Source: Amorphophallus konjac
Lineage: Eukaryota; Streptophyta; Magnoliopsida; Alismatales; Araceae
Length of the DNA: 64,000 nucleotides
Assembly: GCA_022559845.1 (NCBI GenBank)
Contig: CM040127.1
Location: 37,534,708 to 37,598,707 of the forward strand
Direction: 5' to 3'
In this document: positions 32,814 through 44,500 of the stretch, one piece after another
Layout: the number at the start of each line of letters is the position of its first letter
Numbering within the stretch: position 1 is the stretch's first letter
The notes under the pieces: model-generated
What the model was told of the DNA's origin: nothing
What the model saw: only the letters and a program-made list of their open reading frames with translations
The model's database searches: none
Position numbers and translations under genes: made by a program

Positions 32814-34118
32814 CTATCTATTCCCGACCCAAATTGCATCAGCAATGTTGTTTCTAAGATGCTCCCCAGCTGCAACATCGCCTTGGCTAAGAGGTATGTC
32901 ACCTGGGACCTCAACATCACCGGCTTCTTCAATTGTCACATCAACATCTGTCACCCTATTGAAGTACCAGTCATACCCTTGCTCCCGACGTATAAAATTT
33001 TGGATTACGCAACATGCAAGTACAAATTTCCGTTGTATGAACCAAGGATAACAATTTCCCTCGCGCAACGTTTGAAATCGCATCTTTAACACACCAAAGG
33101 TACGTTCCACGACATTCTGGAGTTGAGCATGGCGATGATTAAACTTCTCCTTCTTGTTTGCAAATGGCACCCCCCGTCTACCACGAAATTCGGATATGTG
33201 GTATCGATGGCCTCGATAGGGAGCCAAAAATGATCAGGTGTTCGCATACCCAGCATCCACTAGATAATATTTACCCTGAGGTACAGTGAAGCCTCCTTCG
33301 TCTATGCTCCATCTTAGGACCTTCATGTCGGCAGCTGAACCTTCCATCCCAACGCAAACATACTGAAATAGCATGTCAAAGGATACCACAGCCATTACAT
33401 TTTGTGTAATACATTGTTTGCGGTTGCGGAAGCGACCTTGGTCACAAACCGGCACGTTTGCAGGAATATGGATCCCATCGATCGCACCCAATGAATCCTA
33501 CAGTTGAAACGTATTGTTAAATGTCTATTAAAGGTGCATTATCAGAAAAAGCCATCATCGCATACAACTCACCTTAAAAAATGGGTAGAACATGTCCTTG
33601 TCACGTATGTAGGGGTGGCATTCATTTGTTTGTGTTGGGAGTTGGATGAAATCGTCCTTCAATGATGCCAATGCAAGTGCGAGACGATTCACATAGTAGC
33701 TGATTGTTTGGGAGGAGTGCTGAAATGTCTCACATAATGCACCGGTTGAAACACCGTGGCCAACAGTATACAAAAACATTGCAAGTTGTTCATTAGCAGT
33801 AACATGACGTGAGTCACTCAACAAACCCCTACTCACTAGCATGTCTTTCAGTTTAAAAAACATAGTGGGGTGTAACCTAAACATATTGTAGCACCTTCTT
33901 TCATGTCCATTTAAGATATCATGAATCATTGCATGACCATTGTATGAGGACGTGTGCATCCGTCGCCTAGGAACAACAGGTGCATTTTCTGCTTCAATCT
34001 GTTCGAAGATAGCCTCCGCAATGTCATTGTGTATTTGATCGTGCACTTGAATGAATTCCATAAGTACCTCATTAAATTCTACAACATACAAGTACAATAT
34101 CATGTTACTTGGATACAT
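32814..34118 (-). pseudogene. PIF/Harbinger transposase (DDE superfamily nuclease)
   Basis: Exon 34118-33573 encodes the N-terminal part (RRRMHTSSYNGHAMIHDIL, TVGHGVSTGALCETFQHS, HPYIRDKDMFYPFFK). A 75-bp intron (GTGAGT...CTGTAG, 33572-33498) joins it in frame to exon 33497-32814. The catalytic residues are visible: D in GAIDGIHIPANVPV, D in YYLVDAGYANT and E in NVVERTFGVLK. The APYRGHRYH motif between D2 and E is typical of the family. One in-frame TGA (33234-33236) lies just after YANT, so as drawn the protein would stop before the last catalytic residue. The N-terminal Met is uncertain. Cut-and-paste transposition together with the Myb-like partner is the known role. Confidence 0.92.
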
Positions 34119-34224
34119 TCTTCATTGATGTAATTGTCAAAGTGAAAAACATGAAAACCCTTGTGAAAATACGAACAGCCACATACTTGAACGCATACAT
34201 AACGAAATACTGTCACCACTGAAA

Positions 34225-34593
34225 CTAGTGATGCACGATAAGAATGAAAAAGACACCTACAAGTATTAGAAACAACAGTAGTACAAGTAACAACATAAGT
34301 CCAATAATGATACATGACGTAGAGGATACATCCATAGACTTGTTGACTGTTGGTTTTGGATTAGCAGTTGGTGCTAGTGGCAGAGTTGTAACTTGCGGTC
34401 GATGGACTGTCGTAGAATTATTGGCGGGCCCTCGAAAATATGCATAATATGAATGTTGGGCCTCCTCCATAGACTGAAAACCCTTGTACCGAGCCCCCAG
34501 ATACCCATGGACTTGAGCATAACATTCTGACCATGTGAGGTATATGCCCGGTTGACGTCTAATCTAAACAACATAGCAACAATACTTTTCCAT
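34225..34593 (-). pseudogene. Small protein: RNase H1 N-terminal / viroplasmin-like domain plus C-terminal membrane anchor
   Basis: The frame starts MEKYCCYVV at 34593, is broken by one TAG (34564-34566), and continues RRQPGIYLTWSECYAQVHG, YLGARYKGFQSMEEAQ. This is the pattern of the N-terminal domain of eukaryotic RNase H1 and caulimovirus viroplasmin (…GR.PGIY.TW.EC..QV.G..GA.YK.F.…EEA). A Thr/Pro-rich linker follows, then a strongly hydrophobic stretch (IIIGLMLLLVLLLFLILVGV) ending a few residues before the stop at 34225, which suggests a tail anchor. Total length is about 122 codons. It lies between the Myb-like and transposase genes on the same strand. The known domain binds RNA/DNA hybrids or double-stranded RNA; its role here is not known. 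It could be a third gene of the transposon or a captured host gene. Confidence 0.72.
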
Positions 34594-34899
34594 CCCACCA
34601 GAGTTTACTGACCTGCATTTGAGATATAGAGAGCGACGGAATTCATGTTTAATGACATACAACCTATTAAACATGTAAACATGCTACTGAAATCAGAAAC
34701 AAGATAAGTTACAAAAGTGCGGATAGGATAAGTCCGAACACAAGTGAACGTCTTAAAGAAAAATCCATCAAAAGTAGACATACTGGTACAAAGGAGCTCC
34801 ATAAACATGACATCACTAACAACAACTATTGCTGACACCTATCACTAGAGGACCCACTACCCAATGCCGTTACAAAACACCACTACCCAATGTCGTTTC

Positions 34900-36008
34900 C
34901 TACATTGTATGAAGATGAACCCAGTCCACTTTATCTTCCTCGGTAAGTAACATGAATAGAGACCTATGTTTAGGTTCACTGAAGAGGTCGAATGCTTTGA
35001 CGACGGTTGCACGGTTGAGCCCTGGGAGAGCCTTTAAGGCTGCAATGCACTCCTGAACTGTGGGGACTGTTTCAACACTCGATCCACCAGGCATTCCAGA
35101 TGCATCACATGGTTGTTCCCGACATAGCATCTTCATCATACCCGCCCACTCACGACTAGCAGTAGCAAAAGCCATCACGGATTCATCCCCAATCCTCTTG
35201 GAACGTGACTGTGAGCCACCGCCAGAAAGCCGCCTCTTTGAAATGGATGTACCTTCAACATTCGTTGGCTGCGTCGGCGGATTCATTGATGTATGGGTTG
35301 CATTATTTGTACGAGCCGGCGCTTGGTAACCAGGTGCGCTGGGATCAAGAGAGCAATCACTACTGAAATGCAAGCCTTCAATACCTACTCCCCCGGTTAG
35401 TGAATTTAAGTAATCCTGAACAGAAGGGTGAGATTGGTCAGGTACGGCCTGCCGGATAACACTCCCTTCACAGTCTACCCCCCGGGCAATGTTACCTGAA
35501 CACAATTACTCCATTTCTTTTAGGAACATGAAGGGTTTACCCTTTATGGTCCTATATTCAAGACATCTCTGAGATGAGAAAATAATAAAGTAATGAGTGA
35601 ATAATGCAGAAAGCTGACATCCTAAATAGATTTCACAATTAACCACGAAAATATTTATTACCTCCAGCAGCTCCTCCCATGCCCCTTCATATCCCGGCAC
35701 AAGTATGTGGGCATCATGGTCCCAGCCCCACCCACTTTTTCTCGTCAATTGGTCATACAACCCATAAACTTTTCGCAAGTTTTTCCAACGATTGTATAGC
35801 CGGTGCCTAGTATAATCTAAACCTGTGGCTGCATTAAACTTTGGCACGCACTCATTCCATGCTTGAGGTTTGAAGGTCCCATCCGATATATTATTCTTAT
35901 CATATTGTTCTGTCAGCAGTTCTAGTAATTTTGCATCTTGAAAGTCTGTCCAATTTGGTGCGCGACTCTTTCCCCTCCCCCCTCTCGCCGATGAACATCC
36001 TTTTTGAC
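34900..36008 (-). pseudogene. Harbinger-associated Myb/SANT-like DNA-binding protein (ORF2)
   Basis: Exon ~36008-35662 encodes the trihelix/Myb-like domain with its spaced tryptophans: RAPNWTDFQDAKLLELL, QAWNECVPKFN, NRWKNLRKVYGLYDQL and GWGWDHDAH. A donor (GAG/GTAATA, 35661) and acceptor (CTCAG, 35570) join exon 35568-34900 in frame. That exon reads RCLEYRTIKGKPFMFLKEM, then a Ser/Arg-rich linker with a basic cluster (SKRRLSGGGSQSRSKRIG) that may be a nuclear signal, and a conserved tail ending EEDKVDWVHLHTM. One in-frame TAA (35506-35508) breaks it. In PIF/Harbinger elements this protein brings the transposase to the nucleus and the transposon ends. Confidence 0.88.
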
Positions 36009-37430
36009 ATTTGAAATCAAATACAAGCTAAATATGAGGATAATATCAAGGTGGATAGATGATATTCTTCTATCAAAGTCTAATATTTGAACAACAGAAA
36101 AAGCATGATTAAAGTGGATAGATGATATATTGAACCTCCACAGAAGTGATAGTTTGTCTATATAGAAGTGGATACATGATAAAAGATTTATGAGATCACC
36201 TCACATTTGCTGTTATTTGTCTCAGACCTTGATGTAAACCCTTGTACCAGAGCATAAATTTTCTACTGAAAATCACTTCTGTCTCATTTGAGGATGAAAA
36301 TCATGTCATTTGTGTAGGTGAGACTGAACTTAAGATCTGCCAGAGTATATACTTGTGATCCTATTCTGCTGTTCCTAATAAGCTATTCTGCTCAACACAT
36401 TTGCCATATTGAGGAACAGAGATGTGATAGAGGGTCCACTGAATCATTGAGTTCGATGGCTATATGAAGAGGTTAACCTGGCAGGGCTTCTTCATGAAGG
36501 AATTTGCACCATCTGACCTAGCAAATCATGATTCCCTAACATATGATTAGCAAGTCATATATGATTGGGCATGTAGCTACATGTGGTGTGAGAGCCTTGG
36601 GTTAATACATGTGTGGCCTCACTCTTGAAACAGTGGACTTTCAAAACTCATAAAACTTGGCCAACTTGGGTGATGGAAAATCTAGGAAATTAATTTCCCA
36701 ACATGGCATGGAATTTTCTGAAATGTGTCACCTACTAGGGCATGTGATCCTAACAACTCGGGCCAAAGGGGTGGCTAACTAATTATAAAATAAGGGGCAG
36801 CACATGTATTTTCTGAAATCTGTCACCTACTAGCCCTTTCTTTGCCATATTTGAACCAAGAACAAAAAGGAGTTGATTCCTCACTTAAAGAAGTAAGCAT
36901 GAACCACATGGTATGAATCTTCAAACGACACTAAAATGTTCACTTTAGATAACTTGAGAAAATTAACTTCTCATCATACATCAAGCATCGACCCATTCCT
37001 TGTGATAAAACAAAGCAAATCCATGCGCACAATGATAGAAGCAAACAGTGCTAATTCAAGCCATTACACACAAAATGCAGTACATAGTTCATGCTAACTC
37101 TACAAACCATGGAAATACAATGTATGTACATTCACAAAAAAACATTTCCAACATACTAATCCCTGTGACAGTGTTAATACCATTTTGATTCACAATTCTC
37201 CTTCTCAAAAAAATACAGTCATTCCCTAATAATAAAATCCTATCTATTACCATTCTACGGACAAAAAAAAAATTCGAGCATATATGTAGATGATCCATGG
37301 ATTAACATATTAGAGTGGCTACATACAAGAGGACCTAACTTATGGAAAATTGGATAAAATGCCATGGATGGTGTATATACAAATGTGAAGTAAAATGGCA
37401 AATGTACCTGCTGCGGACATATTTGGGCGC
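36009..37430. other. Harbinger upstream region, no gene seen
   Basis: AT-rich sequence without a recognisable coding motif; any 5' exons of ORF2 are too short to identify. Confidence 0.5.
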
Positions 37431-38263
37431 CTACGCTTCCTCCCCCTTCAGCAGTATGAGTGTCAGTAGAAACAATGTAGAGTAAGTCAAGCTTAGGATC
37501 CAACATTTCTATTGAAATAAAGATAAGAAAACTACTAGCAAGAAACCAAGCCAACGAAGCAGCATACAGTGCAAATGGACTTAAGTTAAAGGGCGAACCG
37601 GGTGATGACAGGAGAATTAGAGGAGGAGGAGGAAATGGTTGACGTGGTTGCTGTTGTGCAGTGGACGCAGGGAGATGCAAAGAAGGAAGCAGAGCACCCA
37701 ACTTATAGATGAGATGAAGCCCCCCTCGGTCGAATTGAATATTACAGACGAAGCCTCTACTGTTTGAAGCATGTCCCGGTAAAAGACAAGAAAGAGCAAT
37801 GGAGGCTACAGGGAAGGGACCTGTGACTCTCGGGCGTAGGGAAAGGGGCTTTTGCTGTTACCCACGTCTCTGCGTGGTAGGTGAGGATTCAATGCTCACT
37901 CCCGATGCCTGACAGTGAGAAGACCACACAGATGCAAGGAACCCCAGGCCGCGTGCAGTCAAACACAGAACGGTAGGGAGGAGCAAAGAAACCCTATGCC
38001 TGACAACCGGACGGTCCCAGGCCGGGGAAAGAAGAACTGCACACAGTAGAATGAGCAGATAAAAGGTTTTGAGGGATCGTTTGCGTGCTGGATCTGTCGC
38101 CTTACTACGAGCATGCCCTTCCCCTCCGATCGTGTAGTCTTGTGATGGAGAAATAACAACACAAAACAACAGAATGACCAGAGAGGAAATTGGTCGACGA
38201 TCATTTGGCCATCGCAAGATCTGTGGCCTTACTGCAACGACGTACAGACCTCAAACCCTCCGG
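37431..38263. other. GC-richer segment near the right end of Harbinger, unidentified
   Basis: Base composition changes sharply compared with 36-37.4 kb. A minus-strand frame at 37701-37255 contains a proline-rich stretch and a hydrophobic segment (FALYAASLAWFLASS), with a possible donor near 37407. I do not recognise it. It may be a captured host fragment or the transposon's own leader. Confidence 0.35.
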
Positions 38264-38689
38264 TGCCGCTGGCTGGGAAGAATGGAAAGAAGACAAAAAG
38301 AAGGATCGGGGGTGAAAAGGGTAAGTCCCGTGCCGGAGAGAAGAAGACAAGCCTTAACCGTGGCCGGCGCTGGCGGTGGAGTGGACTGGCAATCTTGCGT
38401 TGCCCCTCTCGCCGCCTTCCGATTTTTGCTGCCTGGGAAGATTGGAAACCAGAGATAAGAAGTCGGGGGTGTCAAATGCTCGGGGAGAGAAGAACACAGG
38501 TCTTAACCGGGGTCGGCGCCGACGATTGACCACGAAACCACCCACAGGAATGCCTTCTCGCCGCCTCCACCGCCGGGTGGGATGAAAAAAAACCAGAGAA
38601 GGGAAGAAGGGTCGAGGGTGAAAAGGGAAAGTACCATGGAGGAGAGGCATTAACCGGGGTCGGGCATCTTAGACGATGGCGAGGGGTCG
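38264..38689. repeat. Three diverged subterminal repeats at the right end of Harbinger
   Basis: A unit of roughly 120-170 bp recurs three times: CTGGGAAGAnTGGAAA...AGAAG...CGGGGGTG.AAA...GGAGAGAAGAA.A...C.TTAACCG.GGTCGG. The TTAACCGGGGTCGG core resembles the inner part of the terminal inverted repeat (GGTTTAACCGGTTG). Such repeats are candidate transposase or Myb-protein binding sites. Confidence 0.6.
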
Positions 38690-39029
38690 TGTAATATCCC
38701 GGACCTTTCGGATCCTTCTTCGTGGGTCCCGGATCTGGTTTTCGGAGTGTCCGGCTCCGTTGTGTCCGAAATTTCGTTTCGGACATCTTTCGTGTTCGGG
38801 TCGGCGCGATCCGGAGTTGTTTCGGAGGCCCGGAGGCGTTCCGCGGCTTTTCCGCGTGTGTTTTCCGATTCCCGGTGTGTGTTTCGGCTTTTCTCTTCGG
38901 ACGCTCGTTGCGGGTGAACCGGGCTGTTCACACGGACACGAGTGGTACCGTTGCGATCGGTGCGTTCCGAGGATCGCGAGGGTGTGATTTCCTATTTTTT
39001 TGGAATTTTACGGATTTTCCGGGTTTTTC

Positions 39030-39036
39030 TATAAAA
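39030..39036 (+). promoter_or_regulatory. TATA box of element C
   Basis: TATAAAA followed by a pyrimidine-rich stretch; the same box lies at 46610 in the 3' LTR. It should drive the genomic transcript. Confidence 0.7.
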
Positions 39037-39594
39037 CCCTTTTTCTTTTCTCTCTCCCCCCCCACCATATTCTTCTTCCTCCTTCCTCCTCCACCGTGTC
39101 TCCCTCCCTCTCCCTCTCTTCCTCCCGGTTGGCCACGGCGAGCTCCCCTTCGGCTGCAGACGGCGGCGGGGCGACGGCGCGGCGACGTGGGCGGCGGCGA
39201 GGCGGTCGTGGGGGCGTGCGGCAAGCGTGGGAAGCTTAAGGAAGAACGAGGGTTTTCAAGCGTTCTTCGCGATTCGTGGACGATCCGGCGGAGCATTCGC
39301 TCCATTGAGGTAGGGTGACGTTCCCTAGCTCTTCGCCGTTCTTTTCCGTGGTTTGTAGGCCGCGGGGAGGCCGAGAGAGGCATGTTTGGGCGTTTTTGGG
39401 GTTTTTCCATGTTTTGGGGTGAGCCGCCCGATCTATGGTTTTAGCCCATGATTCTATGTTTTGGTGGCTTAGATGCATGCTAGGGGTCCCCAGGGGTCTT
39501 CCCCCTTGTTTTCCCCCTCTCCGGTGGAGGTACGGGGGCGTGGTTGGTGTTTTTGGGGTTCTCCCGCCGTAGCGTGCTCTGGGGCAAGCGACGG

Positions 39595-40252
39595 TCACTC
39601 CAGTGACCGTCACATGCTTGTAACGCCCCTAGAGGGGTGCGTTACTTCCCTGGGTGTTGGCCTTTGGGGTCGAGGGCTGTAACGGTCCTGCGACTGGCCG
39701 CCGTTTGCTAGTGACGGCCCTGGGCTGGGCCGTCACATGCTTTCGACCGTTGGGTTTTGACCGTTGGGGGTCAGGCCATGTAACGCACCGAGATAGGCGC
39801 GTTACATGCGTGTAACGCACTGGGGCAGGAGCGTTACTTCCTGTTGTCCCCCATGTGGATGGGCCAAGCGACGCACTGGGCCCAGCGCGTTACTTACAAG
39901 CGACGCGCTGGGGCAGGCGCGTCACTTCCCTTTCCATCCCGAGCGTGAGGGCCATGCGACGCGCTGGTCTAGGCGCGTCACATGCGAGTAACGCACTGAG
40001 CCCGACGCGTTGCTTGCAAGCGACGCGCCAGGGTAAGCGCGTTACTTTCCCTATGGTTTTCGTGGGTGTGGGGTGCCATGTGACGCCCTGGCCTAGGTGC
40101 GCCGCTTCCAAGCGACGCACTAGGGTGGGCGCGTCGCTTCCCCCTACCCCCTGGCCGTGTGACGGTCCGCCTTAGACCGCTATTTCCAAGTGACGGCCCT
40201 AGAGTGGACCGCCATTTGGCAGTGACGGTCTGAGGGTAGACCGCCACTTCCT
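39595..40252 (+). repeat. Palindrome array in LTR C, about 14-18 units
   Basis: Consecutive units of about 30-36 bp have the pattern GTAACGCn(8-10)GCGTTAC or GCGACGCn(8-10)GCGTCGC, for example acggtcactccagtgaccgt at 39600, then taacgcccctagaggggtgc and taacgcactggggcaggagc. Arms vary between units but complementary changes keep the pairing in most. The same array occurs in the 3' LTR at 47175-47832. Confidence 0.88.
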
Positions 40253-41369
40253 GTGTTGCCCCATGAGGGTGGCAACCTCGCTTTTCTCCGACCGTGGTCT
40301 CCGTGTGACGGGACTGGTGCGTGGGGTGATTCCCACACGTTGTCGGGCTTGGGTGTTGTTTTCCGTGACTCGAGAGTCTACTCCTTTAGCGACCCTCCAC
40401 TAGTCGTAGCCCACCAGTGCGCGGTGCTGGTCTCACCTGGGAGTGGTGTACGGGCACCCACCTTTCGAGACGGTTTGTGGACCGGTTACCGTAGGCCCCT
40501 CGTCGGTAGCCAGAGTCCGGCTACGGGGGAAAACCGGTCAGAGGACCAGACCTAGTGACGCAAGGTCTGTGTGTGCACACGTGGTTGGGGGCGGTTGGAC
40601 CCACGTCGACGGGCGTGACCCCAACTAGTTACTTGTTTGTGGTTACTTGTACGGTGTTTGCGCCTCGGGTAGGACCTACCATGTCAGGCGGTGCACCTGC
40701 GGTGCGGTGTAAGACGCCAGGGGACGCTACCGGCTGTGCTTCTAGTGGGTGGTACTCCTGTCGAGTACGGAGTGTCAGACTGTCAGTCGTGTGTTTCCGA
40801 CCTTCGGGTTTTTGACGGTTCAACCGTTGAGTTTCAGTTTCCTCGTACCGTGGCACGTGTCTCGGTTTACGTGCCGTTAGGGTCTAGTTCTGTAGAGTAC
40901 AGGGCTTTCCTTTCCGAGGTACTTTTCTACCGCTAGAGTAGTGATTTCTCATTTTTCGAGGTAGGGTTCGAGTGATCCCTACTGAGTCTTGTTCCGAGAC
41001 TCATTCCCTGCGTGTTTTCACCGTGTTTCAGGTGAGGCGCCACCTTCGGGGAGCGCGTCAGGAGCGCAGCGTGGTGCGGGTGCCCAGCGGTAGTGCCGGA
41101 GGTCAGAGCCGGGGGATGCCCCGTGTAGCTGTACTTTCCTTTCTTGTCACTGTACTAGTCGTGGACTATTGTTATTGTGTTATTTTCTGTTGTGGACCAT
41201 GTAAAATGTTATTCTATTATAACTGTTTAATTTCTGCAATTATTTGTGATACTTGTGTAGTCTCCACACCATCCTTTTTAACCCTTCCGAGTCTTCGGGC
41301 TCGTGGGTGGCGGTGCGAGTCTCGGGTTATCGGGCCTTCCCGGTAATCGGATTCTCGGGTCGTTACAGC

Positions 41370-41381
41370 TGGTATCAGAGC
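41370..41381 (+). promoter_or_regulatory. Primer binding site of element C
   Basis: TGGTATCAGAGC begins two bases after the LTR end, complementary to initiator tRNA-Met. Confidence 0.95.
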
Positions 41382-41531
41382 GCGGTTGTGGAATTACATG
41401 AGAATCATAGGTAATTGTAGTGGTCCACTAGTCCATGACGATGATGTACAGGTGACGCTGGCATTGGGCACCGCGTGTTTATTCTGACCTTGCCGTTTTT
41501 GTGTCTTCTGTCTTTTGCTTCAGGAGCGAGG

Positions 41532-44500
41532 ATGGCGCCGAGGAGGAGTTCTCGCTCTCAGCAGGGGCAGTCGGCTGGAGGCCAGGAGATCCAGCAGGAG
41601 GTCCAGCAGAGGGACCAGGAGGAGCATAGCAGAGCACCACGGGGGGCTACCGAGGCCGAGGATGCTGCGAGAGTTCCGGGGGCCGAGGGTTTTCTCCGTG
41701 GCATGTACCATCTCATGTCTCAGCAGTTTGGCGGAGAGGCCGGTGAGGGCTCGTCAGTCAGGGGTGGGCCAGGCCGAGCAGTGAGGGATTTCATGCAGTT
41801 CCATCCACCTTACTTTAACGGCCAGGCAGACCCTGATGCGGCTCGTGATTGGCTTGATGAGATGGAGCGGGTGTTCAGTTCAGCGAAGAGTGCAGCCGAG
41901 GACAGAGTGGTGTTGGCCTACAACCAGTTGCAGGGTACGGCTCGTAGGTGGTGGTCTTCCGAGTGGAAGACGTCCTTTCAGCTTCGTCCACTTGAGCAGA
42001 TCGAGTGGGATGACTTTGTCAGTGCTTTCGAGCGTACGTACTGTCCAGACGTTGTTACTACGCAGCGGATGCGGGAGTTTCTGGAGCTGGTGCAGGGTGA
42101 CATGTCCGTGCTGCAGTACAGGGCCCGATTTGTCGAGCTGGGTCGGTATGCACCTCATATCATGGAGCATGAGAGGGTGAGGACCACGCAGTTTGTGCAG
42201 GGCTTGAGGTTGGAGCTGAGGCACCATTTGATCGCGAATGGGGCCACTGATCTGGAGACGGCGTCTCGTGTTGCGATTTCCTTGGAGATGGATATGCAGA
42301 GGACTCGAGGACCGATCAGCCAGGGGCAGTCTGTGTCAGGTCGCAGCCAGCAGTCGGCTACCCAGCAGCAGGGTTCCTTCCAGCGTGTGTCGGGTGGTTC
42401 AGGAGTACCGGCATCGGCAGCTTCGGTGACAGGATCTGCGTCCTTCGGCTCGAAGGTCAAGAAGTTCTTGAAGAAGAGTCTCCGTAAGAAGCACAAGGAT
42501 CAGGGGCAGGCTTCATCGGGCAGTGTACAGCAGCCGTTCTCTTTGCAGCGTCAGGGATCGGTGGGTGGATCGCGAGGACCTTGTCCACGGTGTAGTGGGA
42601 CCCACCCAGGCAGGCAGTGCACGGCGCCGATCATCTGTTTTCGGTGTGACCAGCCAAGGCATATGGCGCGCGACTGTCCTCAGAGGCCGCTACAGCAGCA
42701 GGTTCCCCAGCAGCAGCAGCAGCAGGGACAGTATCCGCCGCTACCCAGGTCAGCTAGTGTGGGAGGCAGGCAGAGAGCTCGTGGCCAGATCACGCACTTG
42801 ACCAGGGCAGAGGCAGTAGCGTCGCAGCTCGTGGAAGGTACCGTTCAGATTTTGGGTTGTGCGGCTCGGGTTTTATTTGATTCTGGCGCGTCTCATTCGT
42901 TTATTTCGGAGGATTTCGCGTCGAGCGTCGAGGAGCCGGTGACCCAGTTGTCCTGTGATTTGGCTGTGGAGTTGCCTTCGGGTGACTTTATGGTCACTCC
43001 GTATTGCTTCGACCAGGTTCCGGTGTGGATCGATGGACGGAGTATGCCAGGCAGGTTGTATGCGTTGCAGCTTCGGGATTACGATGTGATTCTAGGCATG
43101 GATTGGCTCGAGACTCATAGAGCGGTGGTGGATTGTGGAATGAAGAGGGTCTACTTCCAGCATCCGAGCAAGAGGACCTTCTATTTCCAAGGTATCCGTT
43201 CCACCTCTTCTCGATTTCTTATCTCTGCTATTCGAGCCCGTCGATTGCTTGATTCAGGTTGCCAGGGTTTTCTCGCGTCAGTGGTTGTGTCTGACCGGAT
43301 GGAGCCGAATGTCGAGGACATTGCGGTGGTGTGCGAGTTTCCCGATGTTTTTCCTGAGGAGTTGCCTGGATTACCTCCCCAGCGGGAGATCGATTTCGTG
43401 ATCGAGGTTGTGCCTGGTACGGGACCTTTGGCGAAGGCTCCCTACCGTATGGCCCCCGCTGAGTTGAGGGAGTTGAGGGCGCAGTTGCAGGAGCTGTTGG
43501 CCAAGGGGTATATTCGTCCGAGCTTTTCCCCTTGGGGTGCGCCCGTGCTGTTTGTGAAGAAGAAGGACGGTAGTCTGCGGCTGTGCATTGACTATCGGCA
43601 GCTGAATGAAGTGACCGTTAAGAACAAGTATCCGTTGCCGCGGATTGATGATTTGTTCGACCAGCTGCAGTCTGCGCGAGTGTTCTCGCGGGTTGATTTG
43701 CGGTCCGGTTACTATCAGCTGAGAATTCGCGAGTCCGATGTGGAGAAGACTGCGTTCTGTACGAGGTACGGGCATTATGAGTTTCTGGTGATGCCGTTCG
43801 GGCTCACCAATGCCCCAGCAGCCTTCATGGACTTGATGCAGAGGGTGTTTCATCCGTATTTGGACCAGTTCGTGGTCATCTTCGTGGATGACATCCTTGT
43901 TTATTCGCAGTCTGCCGAGGAGCATGCGTACCATTTGGGTGTGGTGCTGCAGACGTTGCGAGATCACCAGTTGTATGCGAAGCTCAGCAAGTGCGAGTTT
44001 TGGCTCAGCGAGGTGCACTTTCTGGGGCACGTGATTTCTGGTGATGGCATTTCCGTGGATCCCGCCAAGGTCGAGGCCGTGATGCAGTGGCCGAGGCCGA
44101 GGTCGGTGACGGAGATCCGGAGTTTCTTGGGGCTTGCGGGTTATTATCGCCGGTTTATCCAGGATTTTTCCCGCATTGCGACCCCGATGACGAGGCTCAC
44201 GCGGAAGGATGTGCCTTTCGTTTGGTCCGAGGAGTGTGAGCTGAGCTTCAGTGAACTGAAGAGATTGCTCACCTCGGCTCCGGTGTTGGTTTTGCCTTCT
44301 GGATCGGGAGGTTTTGTGGTGTGTACAGATGCTTCCGGCGTCGGATTGGGTGCTGTTCTGATGCAGCATGGTAGAGTGGTGGCTTATGCATCTCGGCAGC
44401 TAAAGCCCCATGAGGAGAACTACCCTACCCATGACCTTGAGTTGGCGGCAGTGATCTTCGCGTTGAAGATCTGGAGGCATTATCTGTACGGTGAGAAGTT

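Larger units (their letters stand above)
38690..41367 (+). repeat. Element C 5' LTR (2678 bp)
   Basis: It runs TGTAATATCCC...GGGTCGTTACA. It has a TATA box at 39030, a C/T-rich leader, the palindrome array at 39595-40252 and the conserved 3' third shared with LTRs A and B. Confidence 0.97.

Noticed and set aside
37255..37701. Minus-strand frame with EMLDPKLDL, resembling a motif of the NatC subunit NAA35
   Set aside because: Only a few residues agree, the rest does not fit, and there are no matching exons. Kept only as an unidentified GC-richer segment.
38722..39318. 198-codon frame in LTR C, repeated in the 3' LTR
   Set aside because: It crosses the TATA box and the C/T-rich leader and appears twice only because LTRs are identical. 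Related LTRs A and B do not keep the frame.
43371..44369. 332-codon frame antisense to element C pol
   Set aside because: It is the exact mirror of the RT region, whose GC-rich codon use leaves the opposite strand open. No family features.
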